From NCBI GenBank assembly GCA_004298295.1, contig SCUH01000239.1:1-5057 (forward strand): DNA of 5,057 nt, in the 5' to 3' direction. The DNA comes from Betaproteobacteria bacterium. Its GTDB lineage: Bacteria; Pseudomonadota; Gammaproteobacteria; Burkholderiales; SG8-39. The first letter of the stretch is position 1, and each line of letters begins with the position of its first letter. Positions 1 to 5,057 of the stretch are shown piece after piece. A model generated the notes under the pieces. It made no database searches and was not told where the DNA came from. It saw only the letters and a list, made by a program, of their open reading frames with translations. A program made the translations under genes and the position numbers.

Positions 1-1
1 C

Positions 2-256
2 GAGGACCTGACGCACGACGAGCACGTGCGCGGCCGCGACATGTGGGTCGAGCTCGACCACCCGCAGCGCGGCAAGTGGTGGAACGTCGGCATGCCGATC
101 AAGCTCTCGGCTTCGCCGGCACGCATCGAGCGCTCGCCGACGCTCGGCGAGCATACCGAGGAAGTGCTCAAGTCGGTGCTCGGCTACGATGACGCCCGGA
201 TCGGCGCGCTGAAGAGCGCGGGGGCGTTCTCGGTGCCGCCGAAGAAGGCGGCCTGA
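2..256 (+). CDS. Family III CoA transferase (CaiB/BaiF, formyl-CoA-transferase-like), C-terminal part
   Basis: The first 255 in-frame bases encode the last 84 residues of a protein that begins upstream of the window; the stop is TGA at 254-256. The tail carries features typical of class III CoA transferases: a DHP..RGK stretch, then VGMPIKLS, then SPARIER followed by LGEHTEEVL and LGYDDARIGAL. Family members move CoA between carboxylic acids, usually as interlocked dimers in the cytoplasm, through an aspartyl-CoA intermediate. The catalytic Asp lies in the missing N-terminal part, so activity cannot be checked here. The RGK...VGMPIKLS spacing recalls formyl-CoA:oxalate CoA transferase, but the tail is too conserved across the family to fix the substrate. 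GTG at 26 could be read as a start, but the homologous sequence continues upstream of it, so it is internal. The stop overlaps the next gene's ATG by one base (TGATG), which points to translational coupling. Confidence 0.87.
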   Translation, partial: EDLTHDEHVRGRDMWVELDHPQRGKWWNVGMPIKLSASPARIERSPTLGEHTEEVLKSVLGYDDARIGALKSAGAFSVPPKKAA

Positions 257-1188
257 TGCGCGTCGCGATCGTCGGTCAGCAGGACTTCGGAAGATCGGTA
301 CTGGAGGCATTCCTCGCGCGCGGCGACGAGGTCGCGGGCGTGTTCTGCGCCCCGGAGAAACCCGGCGCGCGTGCGGACGCGCTCAAGGTCGCGGCCCGGG
401 AAAAGGGCGTGCCGGTGTTCCAGTTCGCCTCGCTCAAGAGCGAGGAGGCGAAATCCGCGCTGCGGGGCCTCGGCGCCGAACTCGGCATCATGGCGTTCGT
501 GCTGCAGTTCGCGCCGCAGGATTTCGTCGGCATTCCGAAGCACGGCACCATCCAGTATCACCCGTCGCTGCTGCCGAAGTATCGCGGCCCCTCCTCGATC
601 AACTGGCCGATCATCCGTGGCGATACCCGGACCGGACTGACGATTTTCCGGCCCACCGACGGCCTCGACGAGGGCCCGGTGATCCTGCAGAAGGCGACCC
701 GCATCGGGCCCGACGACACGCTCGGCAGCGTGTATTTCGACCGCCTGTTTCCGATGGGCGTGCAGGCCCTGCTCGAAGCCGCCGACCTGGTGCTGAAGGG
801 CGGGCACCGCGAGTATCCGCAGGACGAGGCCCAGGCGAGCTACGAGGGGTGGTGCCGCAAGGCCGAGGCCCGCATCCACTGGGCCAATCACGTCGATTTC
901 ATCTACAACCTCATCCGGGGCTGCAATCCGGCACCGGGCGCGTGGACCACGCTCGAGGGCAATGAGCTGCAGATCTTCGATGCGCGCAAGATCGCGGTGC
1001 GCACCTTCGGCGCGGTCCTGGGCAAGCTGGGCGAGGTGGTCGGCGTCAGCGACCGCGCCTTCCAGGTCAGCACCCAGGGCGGACGCATCGAGGTGCTGCG
1101 CGCCAAGCTCGGCGACGGCAAGAAGTCGGCTGCGGCCGAGCTCATCGCCAGCGCAGCCATCCGCGCCGGCCAGATACTCGGTACCTGA
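256..1188 (+). CDS. Formyltransferase-fold protein, like the hydrolase domain of 10-formyl-THF dehydrogenase
   Basis: A 310-residue cytoplasmic enzyme predicted to bind 10-formyltetrahydrofolate. Residues 1-180 form the formyltransferase fold: MRVAIVGQQDFG at the N-terminus, the YHPSLLPKYRG loop at 101-111 followed by SSINW, and DGLDEGPVILQK at 135-146. A C-terminal domain (about 205-305) contains IHW and NLIRGCNPAPGAWT. The IGQ..FG opening, YHPSLLP..RG..SINW and the IRG...PGAWT segment recall the N-terminal hydrolase domain of ALDH1L1-type 10-formyl-THF dehydrogenase more closely than E. coli Fmt. The catalytic His (H102) and Asp (D138) are present. The residue two before the His, Asn in Fmt/PurN and Ile in ALDH1L1, is Gln (Q100). 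Automatic pipelines would probably call it methionyl-tRNA formyltransferase. Its length suits a stand-alone enzyme without the carrier and dehydrogenase domains of ALDH1L1. The ATG overlaps the stop of the CoA transferase, and AGAAGG at 243-248 is a plausible ribosome binding site 7 bases before it. The fold is near certain; the acceptor (water, an amino sugar, another amine or a tRNA) is not. Confidence 0.92.
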   Translation: MRVAIVGQQDFGRSVLEAFLARGDEVAGVFCAPEKPGARADALKVAAREKGVPVFQFASLKSEEAKSALRGLGAELGIMAFVLQFAPQDFVGIPKHGTIQYHPSLLPKYRGPSSINWPIIRGDTRTGLTIFRPTDGLDEGPVILQKATRIGPDDTLGSVYFDRLFPMGVQALLEAADLVLKGGHREYPQDEAQASYEGWCRKAEARIHWANHVDFIYNLIRGCNPAPGAWTTLEGNELQIFDARKIAVRTFGAVLGKLGEVVGVSDRAFQVSTQGGRIEVLRAKLGDGKKSAAAELIASAAIRAGQILGT

Positions 1189-1192
1189 TTCC

Positions 1193-1225
1193 CCGCCATC
1201 GGGCGGCCGCCGCGGCGCGGGCCGC
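1193..1225 (+). terminator. Overlapping GC-rich hairpins after the formyltransferase gene; possible weak terminator
   Basis: Four bases after the TGA stop there are two overlapping inverted repeats. The first is CCGCC (1193-1197) with GGCGG (1202-1206) around a four-base loop. The second is GCGGCC (1203-1208) with GGCCGC (1220-1225) around an 11-base loop. They share bases 1203-1206, so they cannot form together. There is no clean T-run afterwards, only AT-rich sequence from 1227, so this is not a standard intrinsic terminator. The position directly after a stop and before a new gene group suits transcript-end processing or weak termination. Short GC-rich palindromes also arise by chance in DNA of this composition. 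Confidence 0.3.
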
Positions 1226-1226
1226 G

Positions 1227-1265
1227 TGTAAATATTTGACGTATCTGAAAATTTACTGCAAGAAT
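1227..1265 (+). promoter_or_regulatory. AT-rich patch with candidate sigma70-like promoter for the kinase operon
   Basis: This is the most AT-rich stretch in an otherwise GC-rich window. It holds the palindrome AAATATTT (1230-1237), overlapping a TTGACG box (1236-1241; five of six matches to the -35 consensus). An AAGAAT box (1260-1265; four of six to the -10 consensus) follows after 18 bases. If used, transcription would start near 1272 and leave a leader of about 200 bases before the GTG at 1474. A second possible -10 box, TAGAAT, lies at 1403-1408 without a good -35 partner. The composition and position between two gene groups support a promoter region; the exact boxes are uncertain. Confidence 0.35.
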
Positions 1266-1454
1266 TCGCCCCAGCCTCCTGTTTTCCGTAGAGATCTGCG
1301 GGATTCTCGGGGTTTATGCGTGCCCGGAAGATGGCTTCCAGCGAAACCGGCCGATACCGCCGGCTCGAGCGCCTGATCGAAGGTAGGAGTCGGGGCATGG
1401 CGTAGAATTTTTCGCGCGCGCCCCGCCCAGCGCAGTCCCGCGGCGAAGGCGTTT

Positions 1455-1466
1455 GGGGGAGAGGGG
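1455..1466 (+). promoter_or_regulatory. Ribosome binding site of the CHASE2 kinase gene
   Basis: The purine-rich run GGGGGAGAGGGG ends 7 bases before the GTG at 1474. An in-frame TAG at 1468-1470 sits between this site and the GTG, so no start further upstream in this frame is possible. Together they support the unusual GTG start. Confidence 0.7.
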
Positions 1467-1473
1467 ATAGCCG

Positions 1474-4098
1474 GTGATCAAGTCCTTGAAGTCCGGGTTC
1501 TGGAAGAGCGATTGGTTTCTGGGCGTGATCGTCGTCCTCGCGATGCTGTTCGCGGCGGGCAGCGACCTGATGCAGAGCCTGGAGCGCAAGGCCTACGACA
1601 TGGGCGTGCTCGCCTCTTCCCGCACGCCGTCCGATCGCATCGCCGTGATCGCCATCGACGACGAGTCGATCGCCAATATCGGGCGCTGGCCCTGGTCGCG
1701 CGAGGTGCACGCCAGGATGACCGATCTGCTGGCCGGCGCAAAGGCCAAGGTGATCGGCAATACCGTGTTCTTCAGCGAACCGCAGCTGGATCCGGGCTAT
1801 CAGTACATCACGCGGCTGCTCGAATTGGCGCAGAAGTCGCAGGCGGCCGCGAGCGAGTCGGCGCTGCAGCCGCCAGCCGCGGCGGCAACGGCTGCGGCGC
1901 CGCCTGCGCCGATGGCGGAGTTCGTCGCCGTGCTGAAGGAAGCGGAACTCCAGCTCAATCCCGACCGCAAGCTGGCGCAGAGCTATGCCAGGGCGGGCAA
2001 CGTTCTGCTGCCGATGCTATTCACCATCGGCGAGCCGCGCGGCAAGCCGGACAAGCCGCTGCCGGATTACGTGCAGAAGAATGTCGTCGCCGCGGCGCGC
2101 GGCGGCAGCGGCGCATCGCCGCCGCTCACGCTGGCGGTGCAGGCGCCGATCGAATCGGTCGGGCGCGCCGCCGCCGGGCTTGGCCATCTCAACCCCAACG
2201 TTGATGTCGACGGCGGGCGGCGAGGCGAATTGCTGGTGCTGGCGTACTTCGACCAGCTGTATCCGTCGCTGTCGATGATGATCGCGGCGCGCAGCCTCAA
2301 TCTGGGACCGGCGGACATCAAGGTTTCGCTGGGCGAGGGGGTGTCGCTCGGCAAGCTCAGGATCGCCACCGATGCGGACCTGCAGATGCACACCTACTTC
2401 TACAAGAACCGCGACGGCAAGCCGGCTTTCCAGGTCGACTCGTTCTATGACGTGATCTCGGGCAAGATCCCCGCCGCCAAGTACGCCGACAAGATCGTGC
2501 TGATCGGCGCTACGGCCGCGGGCATCGGTTCGAGTTCGGTGACGCCGGTGTCGCCGGCGATGCCGCCGGTCCTCACGATGGCGCACTCGGTCTCGTCGAT
2601 CCTGCAGGAGCACTTCTTCGTCGTGCCGGACTGGGCGCAGATCGCGGAGTGGGTGGTCCTGCTGCTGGTCGCTGCCTACCTGATCGGCGCGCTGCCGCGG
2701 CTGGCTGCCGGACCGGCTGCGGCGATCACCGCGGGCATCCTCGCCGTGCTGGTCGCGGCGCACTTCGTCCTGATGGCCACGCAGGCGACCTGGTTGCAGC
2801 TCATGCTGCCGGGCGCGCTGCTGCTCGTGGGTCACGTCGCCCTGGTGACCAAGCGCTTCATCGTCACCGAGCGCGCCAAGGTGAAGTCGGACGAATCCTC
2901 CGCCGAATCCAATCGCATGCTCGGGCTCGCCTACCAGGGACAGGGTCAGCTCGACATGGCCTGGGACAAGTTCCGCCAGGTGCCGCTGTCCGAGGCGCTC
3001 ATGGAAAACCTCTACAACCTCGCGCTCGACTTCGAGCGCAAGCGCCAGTTCAACAAGGCGGAAGCCGTGTTCCGCCACATGCACGTCTTCGATCCGAAGT
3101 TCCGCGACGTGGAGCAGAAGCTCTCGCGCGCCAAGCAGCTGTCGGAAACCGTGATGCTCGGCGGCGGCGCGGCGGCGGGACGGACCAACGTTTCGATCCT
3201 CGGCGAAGGCGGCACGGTCGAGAAGCCGATGCTCGGCCGCTACCAGGTGGAGAAGGAACTGGGCAAGGGCGCGATGGGGGTGGTCTATCTCGGCAAGGAT
3301 CCGAAGATCGGACGCGTGGTGGCCATCAAGACGATGGCGCTTTCGCAGGAGTTCGAAGCCGACGAGCTGGTCGAGGTGAAAGAGCGCTTCTTCCGCGAGG
3401 CCGAGACCGCGGGACGGCTCTCGCACCCGAACATCGTCACCATCTACGACGCAGGCGAAGAGCACGACCTGTGCTACATCGCCATGGAGCTGCTCAAGGG
3501 CGGCGACCTGGTGCCGTTCTGCAAGCCGGGCAACCTGCTGGGCACCGACAAGGTGGTGTCGATCGTGGCGCGCGCCGCCGAGGCGCTGGGCTATGCGCAC
3601 CGGCAGGGCGTCGTGCATCGCGACATCAAGCCGGCGAACATCATGTACCACCCCGATACGGACACTCTCAAGGTGACCGACTTCGGCATCGCGCGGCTCA
3701 CCGATTCCTCCAAGACCAAGACCGGCATGGTGCTCGGCACGCCCTCGTACATGTCGCCCGAGCAGCTGGCGGGCAAGAAGATCGAAGGCCGCAGCGACCT
3801 GTTCTCGCTCGCCGTCAGCCTGTACCAGCTGCTTTCGGGCAGGCTGCCGTTCGAGGGCGAATCGATGGCGCAGCTCATGTTCAGGATTGCCAACGAGTCG
3901 CCCACCGACATCCTTTCCGTGCGGCCGGACGTGCCGGCCGGCCTGGTCGCGTTTCTCGCGCGTGCGATGGCGAAGAATCCGGACGAGCGCTTCCAGACCG
4001 GCGAGGAGTTCGCGCAGTCGCTGCGAGCGGCTTTTGCGGGTGGCGCAGGTGCCGCGGCCGCGCCCACCCACGTCCAGGGCGTGGACATCGAGCTTTAG
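1474..4098 (+). CDS. Transmembrane CHASE2-TPR Hanks-type serine/threonine protein kinase
   Basis: An 874-residue membrane kinase expected to sense an extracytoplasmic or membrane signal through CHASE2 and phosphorylate cytoplasmic Ser/Thr residues. Domain order: helix TM1 about 14-30; CHASE2 about 35-380, with typical IAVIAIDDESIANIGRWPW (56-74), NPNVDVDGG (240-248) and KIVLIGATAAGIGSS (340-354); three helices about 388-407, 412-434 and 438-458; TPR-like helical repeats about 478-550; kinase about 590-850. All kinase hallmarks are present: glycine loop G597-x-G599-xx-G602, lysine K619 in VAIK, helix-C E642, HRDIKPAN at 715-722 with catalytic D717, DFG at 736-738 and SPE at 761-763. The activation segment has T743, S745, S746, T748, T750 and T756 as possible autophosphorylation sites. 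An Ala/Pro-rich insert (about 118-147) interrupts CHASE2, and the C-terminal tail is Ala/Gly-rich. There are no PASTA repeats. GTG is chosen because of the ribosome binding site and the in-frame TAG just upstream. A PP2C phosphatase follows 10 bases later. The natural signal and substrates are unknown. Confidence 0.97.
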   Translation: MIKSLKSGFWKSDWFLGVIVVLAMLFAAGSDLMQSLERKAYDMGVLASSRTPSDRIAVIAIDDESIANIGRWPWSREVHARMTDLLAGAKAKVIGNTVFFSEPQLDPGYQYITRLLELAQKSQAAASESALQPPAAAATAAAPPAPMAEFVAVLKEAELQLNPDRKLAQSYARAGNVLLPMLFTIGEPRGKPDKPLPDYVQKNVVAAARGGSGASPPLTLAVQAPIESVGRAAAGLGHLNPNVDVDGGRRGELLVLAYFDQLYPSLSMMIAARSLNLGPADIKVSLGEGVSLGKLRIATDADLQMHTYFYKNRDGKPAFQVDSFYDVISGKIPAAKYADKIVLIGATAAGIGSSSVTPVSPAMPPVLTMAHSVSSILQEHFFVVPDWAQIAEWVVLLLVAAYLIGALPRLAAGPAAAITAGILAVLVAAHFVLMATQATWLQLMLPGALLLVGHVALVTKRFIVTERAKVKSDESSAESNRMLGLAYQGQGQLDMAWDKFRQVPLSEALMENLYNLALDFERKRQFNKAEAVFRHMHVFDPKFRDVEQKLSRAKQLSETVMLGGGAAAGRTNVSILGEGGTVEKPMLGRYQVEKELGKGAMGVVYLGKDPKIGRVVAIKTMALSQEFEADELVEVKERFFREAETAGRLSHPNIVTIYDAGEEHDLCYIAMELLKGGDLVPFCKPGNLLGTDKVVSIVARAAEALGYAHRQGVVHRDIKPANIMYHPDTDTLKVTDFGIARLTDSSKTKTGMVLGTPSYMSPEQLAGKKIEGRSDLFSLAVSLYQLLSGRLPFEGESMAQLMFRIANESPTDILSVRPDVPAGLVAFLARAMAKNPDERFQTGEEFAQSLRAAFAGGAGAAAAPTHVQGVDIEL

Positions 4099-4108
4099 GC
4101 CGCAGCGG

Positions 4109-4933
4109 ATGGATCTGACGCAAACACTCGAAATTGCGAGCTGCACCGACCCGGGCATGGTGCGCGCGCACAACGAGGACTCGATTGCGGCCGACCCGGC
4201 CAACGGCCTGGTGGTCCTGGCCGACGGCATGGGCGGCTACAACGCCGGCGAGGTGGCGAGCGGCATGGCGACCACGCTGATCACGACCGAGATGCAGCAG
4301 TTGCTCGCCAAGACGCCGGCGTACGAGATCGACCCGGTGACCCATGTGCCGGTTGCGGCACGCCTGGTGCGCGAGCAGGTGCTGAAGGCGAACACTTCGA
4401 TTTTTCAGGCCGCGCAGAGCCAGCCACAGTATGCCGGCATGGGCACGACTCTGGTGGTGTGCCTGTTCTACGACAACAAGGTGCTGGTCGCGCACCTCGG
4501 CGATTCGCGCCTGTACCGGCTGCGCAACGGCGAATTCAGCCAGGTGACGCGCGACCATTCGCTGCTGCAGGAGCAGGTCGACGCCGGCCTGATCTCGCCC
4601 GAGCAGGCGAAGCACGCGCAGCACAAGAACCTGGTGACGCGCGCGCTCGGCATCGACCCCGCGGTCGAGCCGGAAATCCGCGACTACGAGGCGCGACCGG
4701 ACGACCTCTATCTGCTGTGCTCCGACGGCCTGTGCGACATGGTGGCGGACGCGGACATCGCCGAGACGCTGCGCGCGTTCGGCAGCAACCTCAGTCTCGC
4801 CGCGCAGCAGCTGGTGCAGATGGCCAATGACAACGGCGGCCGCGACAACGTATCGGTTATACTCGTCCGCGTCCTGCGGGATTACCCGGGGCCGCGCGGC
4901 GTGATGGGCAAGCTGTTTGCGTGGCTAAAATAA
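4109..4933 (+). CDS. PP2C-type (PPM family) serine/threonine protein phosphatase
   Basis: A 274-residue soluble, metal-dependent phosphatase that should remove phosphate from Ser/Thr residues, most likely reversing the adjacent kinase. The length is usual for a bacterial single-domain Stp/PstP catalytic unit. Conserved motifs in order: R19-x-x-NED (22-24), ADGMGG with D39 and G40, GMGTT (110-114), GDSR (131-134), DHS (149-151), SDGL with D206, and GGRDN with D246 and N247. The Asp residues for the two-metal centre (D39, D206, D246) are all present, so it should be active. No membrane helix is visible; the tail (PGPRGVMGKLFAWLK) is short and slightly hydrophobic. The open frame continues upstream into the kinase gene, but that part is a shadow of the kinase coding frame. 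The ATG at 4109 gives the standard family N-terminus. There is only a weak ribosome binding site in the 10-base gap, so translation is probably coupled to the kinase gene. Confidence 0.97.
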   Translation: MDLTQTLEIASCTDPGMVRAHNEDSIAADPANGLVVLADGMGGYNAGEVASGMATTLITTEMQQLLAKTPAYEIDPVTHVPVAARLVREQVLKANTSIFQAAQSQPQYAGMGTTLVVCLFYDNKVLVAHLGDSRLYRLRNGEFSQVTRDHSLLQEQVDAGLISPEQAKHAQHKNLVTRALGIDPAVEPEIRDYEARPDDLYLLCSDGLCDMVADADIAETLRAFGSNLSLAAQQLVQMANDNGGRDNVSVILVRVLRDYPGPRGVMGKLFAWLK

Positions 4934-4939
4934 TCCCCC

Positions 4940-4945
4940 AAGGGA
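4940..4945 (+). promoter_or_regulatory. Ribosome binding site of the FHA-domain gene
   Basis: AAGGGA lies 6 bases before the ATG at 4952, in the 18-base gap after the phosphatase stop. It is a better match than the site before the phosphatase gene, so the FHA gene can probably start translation on its own. Confidence 0.7.
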
Positions 4946-4951
4946 TCGGAC

Positions 4952-5057
4952 ATGGCGAAACTGATACTCAGCATGGAGGGACAGGTGCTCAAGGAGATCC
5001 AGCTCTCCAAGGAGCGCACGACCATCGGCCGCAAACCGCACAACGACATCCAGATCG
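4952..5057 (+). CDS. FHA-domain protein, N-terminal fragment (continues past the window)
   Basis: The first 35 codons of a gene cut by the window edge. The protein opens directly with the first strands of a forkhead-associated fold (MAKLILSMEGQVLKEIQLS) and the phosphothreonine-binding loop begins at TTIGRKPHNDIQI (23-35). The GR pair (G26, R27) and HND (30-32) match the conserved first half of FHA domains; the later Ser/His and Asn motifs lie outside the window. FHA domains bind phospho-threonine peptides, so this protein is the likely reader for the upstream kinase. It is probably co-transcribed with the kinase and phosphatase genes. Whether more domains follow (such as a C-terminal membrane helix or zinc ribbon) cannot be seen. 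Confidence 0.93.
   Translation, partial: MAKLILSMEGQVLKEIQLSKERTTIGRKPHNDIQI

Larger units (their letters stand above)
1189..1473. other. Intergenic region between the formyltransferase and kinase genes
   Basis: This is the only sizeable gap in the window (285 bases). It contains the post-stop hairpins, the AT-rich promoter candidate, a small inverted repeat (CCGGC at 1347-1351 with GCCGG at 1359-1363), the palindrome GCTCGAGC (1363-1370), a TAGAAT box at 1403-1408 and the ribosome binding site before 1474. A 29-codon reading frame (1316-1405) is present but has no well-spaced ribosome binding site and no recognised sequence. I see no tRNA, riboswitch of a known class, or repeat family here. 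Confidence 0.7.

Noticed and set aside
1316..1405. Small 29-codon plus-strand reading frame in the intergenic gap
   Set aside because: The GGGG run before it is only 3 bases from the ATG, the product is Arg/Glu-rich with no known match, and frames of this length are expected by chance.
1403..1408. TAGAAT box as the main kinase promoter
   Set aside because: It is a good -10 match, but no -35-like hexamer occurs 16-18 bases upstream. It is kept only as an alternative to the 1236-1265 candidate.
184..1710. Long minus-strand open frame of 508 codons across the formyltransferase gene and the gap
   Set aside because: Its translation is Arg/Ala/His/Asp-rich with no recognisable domain. It lies opposite a clear gene and spans a non-coding gap, as expected for a chance open frame in GC-rich DNA.
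3887..4108. Upstream extension of the phosphatase frame into the kinase gene
   Set aside because: The extra 74 residues are Arg/Ser/Pro-rich and unlike PP2C proteins. ATG at 4109 gives the usual N-terminus just before the RxxNED motif.
2649..4118. Plus-strand open frame of 489 codons in another frame inside the kinase gene
   Set aside because: Arg/Gly/Ala-rich shadow translation with no domain; the kinase frame explains this stretch fully.
2017..4230. Long minus-strand open frame of 737 codons opposite the kinase gene
   Set aside because: Low-complexity, His/Arg/Asp-rich translation without domains. It mirrors the codon bias of the kinase gene on the plus strand, which has all conserved motifs.
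4858..4863. TATACT box near the end of the phosphatase gene as a promoter for the FHA gene
   Set aside because: There is no -35-like element at the right distance and the bases encode conserved PP2C sequence (VSVIL), so the match is most likely chance.

Overview
The window comes from a GC-rich bacterium. All five real genes lie on the plus strand and show strong third-position G/C bias. The best match to memory is a betaproteobacterium (Burkholderiales/Rhodocyclales-like). The reason is the three-gene run of CHASE2-TPR-Hanks kinase, PP2C phosphatase and short FHA protein, whose protein sequences resemble those from that class. This taxonomic reading is inference; there is no rRNA or other marker gene here.

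Layout. (1) Bases 2-256 are the last 84 codons of a family III (CaiB/BaiF, formyl-CoA-transferase-like) CoA transferase. Its TGA stop overlaps by one base the ATG of (2), a 310-residue formyltransferase (256-1188). That protein resembles the N-terminal hydrolase domain of 10-formyltetrahydrofolate dehydrogenase more than a housekeeping methionyl-tRNA formyltransferase. (3) A 285-base gap (1189-1473) holds GC-rich inverted repeats just after the stop, an AT-rich patch with a weak sigma70-like promoter candidate, and a purine-rich ribosome binding site at its end. No convincing gene was found in it. (4) Bases 1474-4098 encode an 874-residue membrane sensor Ser/Thr kinase: one N-terminal helix, an extracytoplasmic CHASE2 domain, three membrane helices, a TPR-like region and a complete Hanks kinase domain. 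(5) Ten bases later comes a 274-residue PP2C-type phosphatase (4109-4933). (6) Eighteen bases after that a protein with an N-terminal FHA fold begins (4952 onward) and runs off the window.

How the genes work together. The first pair is probably one operon handling CoA thioesters and one-carbon (formyl) units. The exact substrate cannot be read from this window. The second set is a compact phospho-signalling cassette: a transmembrane kinase to write phospho-Thr/Ser, a PP2C enzyme to erase it, and an FHA domain to read phospho-threonine. The two groups look like separate transcription units divided by the 1189-1473 gap. Nothing here is clearly an undescribed system. The most unusual points are a Gln at a catalytic position of the formyltransferase, its pairing with a CoA transferase, and the sensor-kinase architecture with an Ala/Pro-rich insert in CHASE2. 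No mobile elements, CRISPR arrays, tRNA or rRNA genes were seen.
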